Assembly: GCA_947478495.1 (NCBI GenBank)
Contig: CANJVW010000013.1
Coordinates: 1 to 44,595 of the forward strand
Source of the DNA: Legionellales bacterium
GTDB lineage: Bacteria > Pseudomonadota > Gammaproteobacteria > DSM-16500
Length of the DNA stretch: 44,595 nt
Direction: 5' to 3'
Positions 33,864 through 42,002 of this stretch are shown piece by piece; the first letter of the stretch is position 1, and every line of letters starts with the position of its first letter. The notes under the pieces are model-generated. The model saw only the letters and a program-made list of their open reading frames with translations, searched no databases and was not told the DNA's origin. The translations under genes were made by a program, and so were the position numbers.

Positions 33864-34106
33864 CTAGATAAAAAATACCGTTTCAATTTTCCCTGCTTTC
33901 AACATACCTTTAGCGAAGTCGTCGAGAATTAATAAGCGCATCAAATTCGCAATGGTTGATTGAGCGCCCTACTCTTTCTGATATTTCTTCATGGTCATGG
34001 AAAATTCATCTCGTAGTCACGCAAATTCTAACGCTCCATCGATTGTTCTACGTGGAACACTTAATGCAGGTAAACCGTCTAACGCTATTTTCGTCGGTCG
34101 GTTCAT
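33864..34106 (-). pseudogene. Decayed ORF with two internal stops next to an outlying iteron
   Basis: From ATG at 34106 the minus strand reads MNRPTKIALDGLPALSV to GALEFA, then TGA (34017-34019), then LRDEFSMTMKKYQKE, TAG (33969-33971), then STIANLMRLLILDDFAKGM to a stop at 33864. All in one 81-codon frame. Two point nonsense changes in a coherent frame suggest an inactivated gene. Family unknown. It starts 13 bp from an iteron copy, as the Rep gene does at the other end. Confidence 0.4.
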
Positions 34107-34118
34107 AAAATTTTAAAA

Positions 34119-34233
34119 ATTACATCCTGTAAACCTACACCCATTAAATCCGAAGATACGTTTCATATGAAGCATAGTCATGCTCAACTCAATAGAATTT
34201 TATTCTAAAAATTAACATCCCGTAAACCTACAC
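34119..34233 (-). repeat. Two outlying iteron copies
   Basis: The minus strand carries GTGTAGGTTTACAGGATGT at 34122-34140 and GTGTAGGTTTACGGGATGT at 34215-34233, both matching the 22-bp iterons upstream of rep. They are in direct orientation to each other, 93 bp apart, each flanked by AT-rich TAAAAATTA sequence. They mark the other side of the par operon and may serve in copy-number control (handcuffing) or be the far edge of the integrated plasmid. Confidence 0.8.
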
Positions 34234-34297
34234 CGGTAAGATTATCGGCTATGAAATTTTGAGGATGGTACTGTTGTTTTGTATATAAATCATATAG

Positions 34298-34678
34298 TTA
34301 CAGACTTTTTTTCCCAGGGAAAAAATCTTTTTCCATTAGACTCCAAACAACCGCAGCTCTCAGAAAGGAGCTTTGCACGCCTTCGAATAGTGGATATTTT
34401 ACCCTTACTTGGATAAAAGCATCCTTAACAAGCTGAATGGTATCAAGGTCAAAATAGAATGCCTCCACCTCTGATAGTTCGGCCTGATTGATATTAATAC
34501 CGTGCTCCACATAATCTACAAAGTTAGGCTTTAACAAAAAAACAGTGATGGCTTCTTTCAGCCATCTACTTTTCCCATGGAGCCCATATCCAGATTTAAT
34601 TAACGCCGTCTGCATTTCAGATTTTAGACGTTTGGAGAAGCGAACTGTGATCTTTTTTGACTTTCTATTAGTATTCAT
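34298..34678 (-). CDS. Ribbon-helix-helix-like small protein of the partition operon
   Basis: A 126-residue protein. The N-terminal KKITVRFSKRLKSEMQTALIKSGYGLHGKSRWLKEAI has the strand-helix-helix pattern of ribbon-helix-helix DNA-binding domains. The rest is an unassigned helical domain. Its ATG shares one base with the parB stop, so it is the third, coupled gene of parA-parB-X. Such accessory genes may help bind centromere sites or repress the operon. No family name is claimed. Confidence 0.6.
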   Translation of the reverse strand: MNTNRKSKKITVRFSKRLKSEMQTALIKSGYGLHGKSRWLKEAITVFLLKPNFVDYVEHGININQAELSEVEAFYFDLDTIQLVKDAFIQVRVKYPLFEGVQSSFLRAAVVWSLMEKDFFPGKKSL

Positions 34679-35679
34679 TAAACGGGATCTTCTACGCTTA
34701 ATGCTAGTTCGATTGATTTGAAAAGAGATTTAAAAGCTTTAGTAATCGCTTTGGATGATGACCAATCAATGTTTTTAAACTCATGACGATATTTATCTAA
34801 TTTAATATCAGATAAGACAATTTCAAATAATTTCTTAGCGACTTGGGCATTATTAATCTTTCCAAGGCTAATAGATCTGCCTGCGCTTAATGTAGATGAT
34901 GCTGCCTTCTTCCCCGCAGATTCCTTGAAGCTAACTAACGAAGTGACTTCGTCTTTTGAAGACCTTATCCAAGAGATAACTTGATTTCGCGCTCCTTGAT
35001 CTTTCATAGCGCAAAGCTCTTGGGCGAGTTTTAAGTTATTAATTTTACCAAGATTCACTAGCTGGATAACCTTATCATCTGCATTTAATAAAGCAAAATA
35101 TCGATACGCTTGAATGGTTGATATCCCCAGCAAGTTCTGTAAAGCCTGTTCACTAAACTCGCCACGATTAGAGCTTTTATGTGCTTCCGAGATTAAAATC
35201 AAATTATTTAATTTTTCAGCTAAGGACAAATCTTGGCGATTTATATTCTCAACCCATTGAGTGTAACGTAAATTGAATTCTTCTGGTTTTGGGCTAATAC
35301 GTACTGGAACTGATTTCTGACCAGCCAACATTGCCGCCCAGTATCGTCTCTCGCCGGTTACAATGCGGTATTTAAGCCCATCTTTGTAAACTTCAATTGC
35401 ATTTCTGATCCCAATTCGCTTTATTGATTCACTAAGCTCATTTAATGCATCACGCTCTTTTATCTTTTTTTGGTAATCGGGATCTGTTGGAAGAAGTCCA
35501 TGTACCATCTCATTATGAGAGATTGACAATTTACGCGGGTTTTCTGGGTCAGGCTGGATTGCATCCAATGACATCATATCGTAGTGTAGCTGACCCTGAT
35601 TAGTAGAAGCAGATTGAATCGTGTTACGAATACCGCTAGCTAAATCTGGTGCAATGCTAAAACGTTTCTTGGTTGACAT
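34678..35679 (-). CDS. parB: ParB/RepB/Spo0J-family partition protein
   Basis: A 333-residue centromere-binding protein. The ParB N-terminal nuclease-like domain has LDAIQPDPENPRK, IKRIGIRNAIEVYK and YRIVTGERRYWAAMLAGQ. The HTH region is EQALQNLLGISTIQAYRYFALL. The C-terminal part is the dimerisation domain. Variation in the GERR motif box (CTP-binding) is compatible with function. The ATG overlaps the parA end by 23 nt. With ParA it segregates the replicon. No parS site was identified by eye. Confidence 0.88.
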   Translation of the reverse strand: MSTKKRFSIAPDLASGIRNTIQSASTNQGQLHYDMMSLDAIQPDPENPRKLSISHNEMVHGLLPTDPDYQKKIKERDALNELSESIKRIGIRNAIEVYKDGLKYRIVTGERRYWAAMLAGQKSVPVRISPKPEEFNLRYTQWVENINRQDLSLAEKLNNLILISEAHKSSNRGEFSEQALQNLLGISTIQAYRYFALLNADDKVIQLVNLGKINNLKLAQELCAMKDQGARNQVISWIRSSKDEVTSLVSFKESAGKKAASSTLSAGRSISLGKINNAQVAKKLFEIVLSDIKLDKYRHEFKNIDWSSSKAITKAFKSLFKSIELALSVEDPV

Positions 35680-36544
35680 GGGCGTTCATCCTTTCATGAA
35701 TTTCCTGGCATGCAATTAATATTTCTTGCCTGGCTATGTTTTTTTCTGGGTACATAAAGATAGATGGGGGAGCAGCGCCCTCAGCATCCGCTTCAGCATA
35801 TATTAAACGGCGACCAATTTTTGATTCTAAAACGTAATCAGGCATTTCATTCTTTAAGCTATCGTAATGATCTTTATGAATGATGCCACGGCGATCAAAC
35901 GAATTTGGCAAAACGCCAAGAAGATTTAAAGGATTGTTTTTGGGACGACGAAGCGTTTCAGATTTCCAAAGATGAATCATCCCATAAATTCCTTCCATTG
36001 GTTGTGGCTCCATAATGGAAGGAATCAAAATGTCAGTCGCAGCGCGCACTACGCTAATAGTAACAGGGCCTTTTGATGGCGGTGTATCAATAATGATCTT
36101 ATCGTAACTATCTTTAACATCGTCTAAGGCTAAGAACTTAGATAGCTGATCATAGACTTTTTGCACTACTTCTTCGCGAGTAACTGCTTCAGCAAGTAAT
36201 AGCTTAGAGCTATGCGAAGGTGAAATTTCTAAAGTAGGAATGTAAGTAGCATAGGGAAAGACCATTTCGCCAAAGAAAATGCCGGCGATACTGCTCCTGC
36301 CATCCCAATCTTTGTCTTCGGGTGAGGAAGGATCGTAATTGGAATGTATAGGCGGAATTCTTCCTTCTTGTTGGTAAGGATCGATTTCCATTTTTAGGTA
36401 TCTGTTACTAAAATTAGCTTGTGGGTCCATATCTAATGCTAATACTCTTTCATTTTTAACAATGGAAAAGTATTCAGCAAGGAATCTACTGGTTGTTGTT
36501 TTGCCAACACCGCCTTTGTTGTTGACCACGGCTATAATTCTCAT
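35657..36544 (-). CDS. parA: ParA-family partition ATPase
   Basis: A 295-residue Walker-type ATPase. The deviant Walker A is NNKGGVGKTT (signature K10, P-loop K15), then LALDMDPQAN and IIDTPPSKGP. The ATG at 36544 has AAAGGAG upstream and is preferred to the longer frame at 36562. There is no N-terminal HTH, so it is a compact ParA closer to type Ib or chromosomal Soj. Regulated from the promoter at 36570-36598, likely with autorepression at the overlapping AGTATACT palindrome. Confidence 0.9.
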   Translation of the reverse strand: MRIIAVVNNKGGVGKTTTSRFLAEYFSIVKNERVLALDMDPQANFSNRYLKMEIDPYQQEGRIPPIHSNYDPSSPEDKDWDGRSSIAGIFFGEMVFPYATYIPTLEISPSHSSKLLLAEAVTREEVVQKVYDQLSKFLALDDVKDSYDKIIIDTPPSKGPVTISVVRAATDILIPSIMEPQPMEGIYGMIHLWKSETLRRPKNNPLNLLGVLPNSFDRRGIIHKDHYDSLKNEMPDYVLESKIGRRLIYAEADAEGAAPPSIFMYPEKNIARQEILIACQEIHERMNAHVNQETF

Positions 36545-36569
36545 TGCATTTCTCCTTTGCATCGCCTAC

Positions 36570-36598
36570 AGTATACTAAGTAATACAAAGCTCTACAA
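36570..36598 (-). promoter_or_regulatory. parAB promoter with overlapping palindrome
   Basis: Minus-strand TTGTAG (36593-36598), 17-bp spacer, TATACT (36570-36575), placing transcription start about 20 nt before the parA ATG. The -10 overlaps the 8-bp palindrome AGTATACT (36570-36577), a plausible operator. Confidence 0.6.
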
Positions 36599-36705
36599 AT
36601 GTTTTTTTCGGATAAAAAAAGCGACAGAGTGTTTATATTATTTAATAATGTTTAATAGTTTGCAGTCTGTAACCAGCTGTTTTTTCTGGTTAAAAAGAGA
36701 GAAAG

Positions 36706-36815
36706 GTGTAGGTTTGCAGGGTCAAAGGTGTAGGTTTGCAGTATGATAGGTGTAGGTTTGCAGGATGTAGTGTGTAGACTTGCAGGATGGTAAGTGTAGA
36801 TTTACAGGATCATGG
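36706..36815 (+). repeat. Five 22-bp iterons: plasmid replication origin
   Basis: Five direct repeats with exact 22-bp period at 36706, 36728, 36750, 36772 and 36794. The core is GTGTAGGTTTGCAG; copies 4 and 5 vary (GTGTAGACTTGCAG, GTGTAGATTTACAG). A partial unit TAGTTTGCAG lies at 36656-36665. The last iteron overlaps the first possible rep start codon, which would allow autorepression by Rep. The flank at 36600-36660 is AT-rich, as expected for strand opening. No DnaA box was recognised. Confidence 0.93.
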
Positions 36816-38173
36816 GCGCAATGGATATCAAAAAGAAACAATTAAAAGGAAGGGCAGGCCGCGAATCGGGCAGCGTGGCTGATATGTTTTTGAAAAAACA
36901 TGTAGGCTTGATTCACTGCGAAAATAAACTGACTTTAATTCAAAGAAAAATCTGTAATATTCTATTGTTTAATGCTCTTGATAGAATCAATGATCAAGAA
37001 ACTCATGAGATATCTTTACAGAAGCTGTGTAGTTTAGTCGGCTATAATAGTAACGACACCAAGCTGATTAAAGATTCTATTAAGAGCCTGATTTCTACGG
37101 TTATGGAATGGAATTTGCTTGAAGATAGCAAATTTCTCAATGAAGATGATTACCCTGAAGACGCTATCACTTGGAATGCGAGCTCTTTATTGGCGGGCAC
37201 CTCGATTAAGGGTGGGCTAATTTGCTACTCATATAGCCAACAGATGAAGTCTGTTTTATCCTCTCTGGATATCTATGGCCGCATTAATTTATTTGTTCAG
37301 GCTAAGTTTAATTCTACATATAGTCTTGTGTTGTATGAAAATTGCGTCCGATTTAAAGCCATTCACCAGACCTCATGGATGCCACTTAGTTTATTTAGAT
37401 CCTTAATGGGTGTGCCAGAAGATAAATACCCTGAGTTTAAAGAATTTAAACGGAATGTTATTAATGTAGCAATTAAAGAGATTAATCAAAAGTCTGATAT
37501 TTATATTGAGCTGCAGTTCAGGAAAGCGGGGCGCAGTGTATCTGCTATTCAGTTTTTGATCTCTGAAAATGAAGGTTATCAGCCATCATTTAGAAAGCTG
37601 CAGCGTGCAGAAGTGAATACTCCTGCTTATCAGCAACAATCATCTCTTTTGGAAGTTCTCGTTTCAGAATTTGGTTTGTCTGATAAGCAGGCTAATCAGA
37701 CTGTCTCAAGCTATGCTAATGAATATATAATCGAAAAGATTAGCTTGGTTAAGACTAAGAAAAACATTGAGCATTTAGGCGCGTATCTTTTATCGGCGCT
37801 GAAAAAAGATTATCAAAGCACTAGCCGATCTATTCGAAAGCAGGGTATGGCGGCGCCTGAAAGTTCTTATCTTCGCGAAGCAAAAGAGGCGTCAGAGATA
37901 TTGCCATTAAAAAAGAAATATACGTTATACAGATGCAAGGTTTATACCGATTTTATTAGACAGCAAGCGGAAGATGTTCAAACGGTTATCCGCGATACGT
38001 TTGAAAAGATTTTGAAATCTAATCCTGCCGTGTTTCCTTTTTACAAAAAACATGGCTTTGCGTCGCCCTTTGTTATGTCAGATTTTATGATATTCATAGA
38101 CAGCCATTTTCCGCATATAGTGGGTGAATATCTGAGTTTTGATGATTACATCATTGCAGAAGATGTATCATAG
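36812..38173 (+). CDS. repB: Rep_3-family plasmid replication initiator
   Basis: A 453-residue initiator. The N-terminal two winged-helix domains fit Rep_3: ENKLTLIQRKICNILLFNAL, ISLQKLCSLVGYNSNDTKLIKDSI, then FNSTYSLVLYENCVRF and LFRSLMGVPEDKYPEFKEFKRNVINVAIKEIN. The C-terminal 180 residues are an extension beyond the usual 230-300. It binds the iterons just upstream. The second ATG (36821) may be the real start, since the first lies within the last iteron and AGGA is better spaced for the second. It is divergent from parAB. Confidence 0.9.
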   Translation: MGAMDIKKKQLKGRAGRESGSVADMFLKKHVGLIHCENKLTLIQRKICNILLFNALDRINDQETHEISLQKLCSLVGYNSNDTKLIKDSIKSLISTVMEWNLLEDSKFLNEDDYPEDAITWNASSLLAGTSIKGGLICYSYSQQMKSVLSSLDIYGRINLFVQAKFNSTYSLVLYENCVRFKAIHQTSWMPLSLFRSLMGVPEDKYPEFKEFKRNVINVAIKEINQKSDIYIELQFRKAGRSVSAIQFLISENEGYQPSFRKLQRAEVNTPAYQQQSSLLEVLVSEFGLSDKQANQTVSSYANEYIIEKISLVKTKKNIEHLGAYLLSALKKDYQSTSRSIRKQGMAAPESSYLREAKEASEILPLKKKYTLYRCKVYTDFIRQQAEDVQTVIRDTFEKILKSNPAVFPFYKKHGFASPFVMSDFMIFIDSHFPHIVGEYLSFDDYIIAEDVS

Positions 38174-38291
38174 AAGTATTGCAGCATTATGTGTGCAGGG
38201 TATGGAAAGTCAGGCTGCCCCAGTTTATCCGGCGGAGCCTAAGAATGGAAGAAGAGAAGCTGCAATAGAGGTGGGCTTAAAAATCAAGTGA
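38163..38291 (+). CDS. Possible 42-residue ORF overlapping the rep end
   Basis: ATG at 38163 opens a 42-codon frame (MYHRSIAALCVQGMESQAAP, then EPKNGRREAAIEVGLKIK) that overlaps rep by 11 nt. No strong ribosome binding site is apparent and no family is recognised. Reported because plasmids often carry such short genes after rep and because the rest of 38174-38351 is otherwise empty. Confidence 0.25.
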   Translation: MYHRSIAALCVQGMESQAAPVYPAEPKNGRREAAIEVGLKIK

Positions 38292-38351
38292 ACAGGGTAG
38301 GGCGGGCTAGTTGTGGCGTAGAGCCCAATGGGGTTTTCATTAAAGCGTCTG

Positions 38352-38912
38352 CTATTTAACTAATCTCAGATAAGAAATATTTGAACTCAAGATTTCTTTT
38401 TGACTCATTTTTTTCTTACGAGATGTTCCAGCTAAAATTCCAATATAGCATGCTTGAATTGGGTCAAATCGCATGATTATTTTTTCATCTCTCATAATAT
38501 TTATAGGAGAGGCTGTGCGAGTGATATTGCTATCTATATCTAAATAAATTAGATCACCATATCTATCTAACATAATACTATTAAATTTTTCTGTGGCAGA
38601 CTCGATGAAAAAATAAAAATTATCTATAGCGGCACAAGGATTTCTTTTGTCTATCATATCACAGTAATACTTTCCGTAATAAAAACCAATCCAAGAAGCA
38701 TGCTTGGGAGATAGATTTGATAAAATGATAGAGTCCATAATTATTTCATTAAAATTTATCTTAATAGCAAAATTCATTCCTCGGAAAGAGATAATAACTA
38801 TTTTTTTGGGAAAATCAATTTTCTCAATACGACACAGATAAGTTTTTTTTCCTAGAATTTTATTAATGACATCTCTCATAAATAAAAATAAATTATAATT
38901 AAATTTTTTCAC
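38352..38912 (-). CDS. AT-rich gene for an unknown 186-residue protein
   Basis: The protein starts MKKFNYNLFLFMRDVINKIL and has alternating hydrophobic strands (KIVIISFRGMNFAIKINFNEI) with a C-terminal basic segment (SRKKKMSQKE). Two similar sub-segments (KHASWIGFYYGKYY and IQACYIGILAGT) suggest an internal duplication. No signal peptide or catalytic motif. Base composition is far more AT-rich than the core genes of this window and matches the next gene, pointing to joint acquisition. Function not recognised. Confidence 0.55.
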   Translation of the reverse strand: MKKFNYNLFLFMRDVINKILGKKTYLCRIEKIDFPKKIVIISFRGMNFAIKINFNEIIMDSIILSNLSPKHASWIGFYYGKYYCDMIDKRNPCAAIDNFYFFIESATEKFNSIMLDRYGDLIYLDIDSNITRTASPINIMRDEKIIMRFDPIQACYIGILAGTSRKKKMSQKEILSSNISYLRLVK

Positions 38913-38945
38913 TTTTTATTATCTCTGCATTATTTAAAAAATTAC

Positions 38946-39647
38946 TTATATCCAATCTACTCGATACTCATTATCAATAGAAAACGGGTTAAATTGCGTA
39001 TCATAATCATAAATCTCTATTCCCTCTAAACTCTTCAGAAGAGTTATTAAATAAAAAATTAAAGGCAATAATATTATTTGACAAATTAATTTCTGAAAAT
39101 ATACTGCAAACACTAACTTAGCTAACAACAAATCTGGAATTGACCCATAAAATGCCAATAACATAAATAAAATTATATCGATAGAAAAAGATAAGCTATA
39201 AGATACAAAAATTCTTTTAAGAAGAGATTTCCCATAACTTTTTATTTTAATTTTTGCCATTAAATAACTATTTAAAAAATCAGATAATAAAAAACTAATG
39301 AGTGATGCAATAATAATTCTTGTTTCTGGAACTAAAATATTATTAAATTGTTTGTCAAGGTCCCAATAAGGAGAGGAAGGTATAAAATTTACTATGTTTA
39401 GAAAAAATATAAATGAAATATTTAAAATAAAACCCGACCATATTGCTTGCCTTGAACTTTTATACCCATACACTTCCACAAGGATACTACTAAACATGGT
39501 AGCCAGAGGGAATATTAAGAACCCACCAGTCAAGGTAATGCCAAAAATAGACACTAATTTCACTGCAGCAATATTGGAAGTTAGCCATGTAGCAGAAAAT
39601 AGCATCAAAATAATAAAAAAATATTTAAAAGGTTTGATATTGTTCAT
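38946..39647 (-). CDS. VUT/YhhQ-family transporter (queuosine-precursor type)
   Basis: A 233-residue membrane protein with about 6 hydrophobic helices. Family motifs are LTSNIAAVKLV, GGFLIFPLATMF, VEVYGYKSSRQAIWSGF and the SFLLSDFLNSYLMAKIK segment, as in YhhQ, which imports queuine or preQ precursors for tRNA modification. The usual D in DVLTEVYGY is replaced (SSILVEVYGY). The frame is open to 39806, but the first 53 codons are not family-like; AAGG lies before the ATG at 39647. Shares AT-rich composition with its neighbour. Substrate is inferred from family only. Confidence 0.75.
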   Translation of the reverse strand: MNNIKPFKYFFIILMLFSATWLTSNIAAVKLVSIFGITLTGGFLIFPLATMFSSILVEVYGYKSSRQAIWSGFILNISFIFFLNIVNFIPSSPYWDLDKQFNNILVPETRIIIASLISFLLSDFLNSYLMAKIKIKSYGKSLLKRIFVSYSLSFSIDIILFMLLAFYGSIPDLLLAKLVFAVYFQKLICQIILLPLIFYLITLLKSLEGIEIYDYDTQFNPFSIDNEYRVDWI

Positions 39648-39975
39648 CAGATAGGAAGCCTTAACAGAGATACGAGAAAACTGTTTATATAAAATACGAC
39701 AGCAAGATAATTGATTAAGTTTTAATTCTATCAATCTATTTTCTGATCTTAAAGTATGCGAATTAATATTTTTTGTATAAATGTTATTATTTTTTATTGT
39801 TATCATTTTGATAAATAAACTATTTCTGCCAGAGATACCATGAATAATGGTAGAATGCTCACAATATTATAAGAAATTAACCTATATATAAAAAATGAAA
39901 TAACGCATCAATACCATTTGATATATCGTGACCATTACCACTAAAATCATGCCTCACCTAAACAAGGATAGCTCT

Positions 39976-40914
39976 ATGTGGTTTAAGCAAGCACGGCTCT
40001 TTCAATTAACGCACACACTAGGGTACGCACCCTCTACCTGGGCAGAAAAGCTCATGCCTTTAACATTTGAGGAATGCCCCCCCTCTTTTGCATACAGCAT
40101 TGGATGGGTATCACCGATTGAAATGGAGGGCGCGCTACTCGTCGCGGCATTAAATGGTTATCTGATGATTTGCTTACAAATCGAAGAAAAAATATTACCC
40201 GCATTAGTGATTCGTCAAGAATTGCTTAAAAAAGTCAAAGACATTGAAACCACGCAAAGCCGAAAAGTTGGCATGAAAGAAAAGATGGCGTTAAAGGATG
40301 ATATCACAGCAACCTTGTTGCCACGCGCATTTAGTAAATTAACCAGAATATATGCTTACATCGATACCAAAAATAATGGGCTCATTTTAGGAACATGTAA
40401 CCCTAAAAAAACAGAGCAATTTCTATCGCTCTTCAAAAAATCTATGGGCGATATTGCAGAAAGCTCCTCTATTAAAAAAATTTCCCACAACATGACGTCA
40501 TGGTTAGCACGAGATAATGGGTTAGCGCATTTCTCAATTGAGAAATCGTGTGTACTGCAAGACGCAAACCAGCAGCGTCGTATCATTCGTTGCCAAGAAC
40601 AAGATTTATTTGCGAATAGCATTCAAACGATTCTTAAAGAAGGCTGTGAGGTCACGCAACTTGCTCTCAATTGGCAAGACCGTATTAATTTTATGTTATT
40701 ACAGGATTTTTCATTGCAAAGCATTCGCTTCAAAGATCAACTCTTAACGCAAGTCAGCGAGATGGAAGCGGAAACAGAGCAACAGCGATTTAATACAGAT
40801 TTCTTTATTATGACTGAGTCGTTAACGGCCTTATTAAACGATTTGATGAGTCTATTGGAAAAAAATAAAAGTAGCTCAGTCACTCATCAAGCGCCTGCGG
40901 AGAGTGTTGCATAA
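39976..40914 (+). CDS. rdgC: Recombination-associated protein RdgC
   Basis: A 312-residue ring-shaped DNA-binding protein that limits RecA activity. Matches are MWFKQARLFQLT at the start, EEKILPALVIRQELLKKVKDIE, LLPRAFSKLTRIYAYIDT, LALNWQDRINFML and FNTDFFIMTESLTALLNDL. The ATG at 39976 has AAGGAT upstream; the longer frame from 39928 lacks family similarity. The next gene follows immediately after the stop. Confidence 0.93.
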   Translation: MWFKQARLFQLTHTLGYAPSTWAEKLMPLTFEECPPSFAYSIGWVSPIEMEGALLVAALNGYLMICLQIEEKILPALVIRQELLKKVKDIETTQSRKVGMKEKMALKDDITATLLPRAFSKLTRIYAYIDTKNNGLILGTCNPKKTEQFLSLFKKSMGDIAESSSIKKISHNMTSWLARDNGLAHFSIEKSCVLQDANQQRRIIRCQEQDLFANSIQTILKEGCEVTQLALNWQDRINFMLLQDFSLQSIRFKDQLLTQVSEMEAETEQQRFNTDFFIMTESLTALLNDLMSLLEKNKSSSVTHQAPAESVA

Positions 40915-41637
40915 TTGAAAATATCTTCCCACGATTACACGATACGCCTAAGTAAAAAAGCCAAGCACCTGCAATTGCGTTTTTCAGCGCGTGGATTGGA
41001 AGTTGTTCTGCCCGAGCGACGCAAAGTATCACAAGAAAAGATTGACCAATTTCTTGAAGAAAAAAAATTGTGGATTATACGCGTCAAAAAACGCATGTTA
41101 GATACGCCTCCGGCGCCCGCATTGTCTTTACCAACAGACATTACATTACACGCAATCCATAAAAAATGGACTGTCATTTATTTATCAACACTTAACTCAC
41201 GTACCGTCCAATTATCAGATTCTCATCACGAAATAAAATTGTGGGGGAAAACGGATGATAAAAAACGGTGTATCACAGCTCTGAAAACGTGGCTGAAAAA
41301 AATAGCAGAGCAATATTTGAATGAGCAATTACATGAATTAGCAAAAAAAAATCAATTTTATTTTTCAGGGCTCACCATACGTCAAACTATTTCGCGTTGG
41401 GGCAGCTGCTCACCTAAAAAAAGTATTTCACTTTGTTGCAATTTATTATTTTTACCACCTGAACTAGTTATCCATGTTTTGTTGCATGAACTTTGTCATA
41501 CGAAATACATGCATCATAAACGCTCCTTTTGGAAATTATTAGAAAAGCACGATCCTGACATGGTAATGCATAAAAATCAATTGAGAGAGGCAGGGAAGAA
41601 AATTCCTGCTTGGGCAGGTCGAATTGTTGATGATTGA
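40915..41637 (+). CDS. YgjP-like zinc metallopeptidase (M48/SprT-like)
   Basis: A 240-residue protein with the DUF45/YgjP layout: an N-terminal beta domain (KHLQLRFSARGLEVVLP), RWGSCSPKKSISLCCNLLFLPPELV, the zinc motif HELCH (H191, E192, H195) and HTKYMHHKRSFW with the third ligand region. It starts at TTG directly after the rdgC stop, so it is co-translated. The stop TGA (41635-41637) is the first three bases of the IS inserted there, so a few C-terminal residues may have been altered. Substrates are unknown. Confidence 0.85.
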   Translation: MKISSHDYTIRLSKKAKHLQLRFSARGLEVVLPERRKVSQEKIDQFLEEKKLWIIRVKKRMLDTPPAPALSLPTDITLHAIHKKWTVIYLSTLNSRTVQLSDSHHEIKLWGKTDDKKRCITALKTWLKKIAEQYLNEQLHELAKKNQFYFSGLTIRQTISRWGSCSPKKSISLCCNLLFLPPELVIHVLLHELCHTKYMHHKRSFWKLLEKHDPDMVMHKNQLREAGKKIPAWAGRIVDD

Positions 41638-41708
41638 AGTGGGTGGCAAAATTCAGACCATTTTAAGAAGAAATTAAGATACAATTCTCGCGGAGCTTTG
41701 GAGGCGAG

Positions 41709-42002
41709 ATGAGCACGAAACGTAAAACCTATAGTCCAGCAGAAAAAGCACGTATTGCACTAGAAGCCATCAGAGGCAATTTGACAATCGCAGAGATCAT
41801 TGCCAAATACGATGTGCATGCAACGCAAGTCAACCAATGGAAGCGCCAGGCACTCGATTTATTCCCCGAATTGTTTTCCAATAAAACCAAGGCACTTCAA
41901 GTGGATTATGAATCGCAGCTTGCGGAGCTTTATCAACAAATTGGACGACTCAAAGTTGAAAATGACTTTTTGAAAAAAAAATCTGATCAATTTAAAGGAT
42001 GA
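41709..42002 (+). CDS. IS3-family transposase orfA
   Basis: A 97-residue HTH_Tnp_1 protein: KRKTYSPAEKARIALEAIRG, then AEIIAKYDVHATQVNQWKRQAL, followed by a leucine-zipper helix (VDYESQLAELYQQIGRLKVENDFLKKKSDQF). GGAGGCGAG precedes the ATG. It ends in a run of nine A (41973-41981) that is a plausible frameshift site. In this copy orfB is in the +1 frame relative to orfA, not the -1 frame used by most IS3 elements. Confidence 0.9.
   Translation: MSTKRKTYSPAEKARIALEAIRGNLTIAEIIAKYDVHATQVNQWKRQALDLFPELFSNKTKALQVDYESQLAELYQQIGRLKVENDFLKKKSDQFKG

Noticed and set aside
36706-36815. Regular short repeats that could be taken for a CRISPR array
   Set aside because: The unit is 22 bp with direct abutment and no spacers, and lies before a Rep gene. 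These are iterons.
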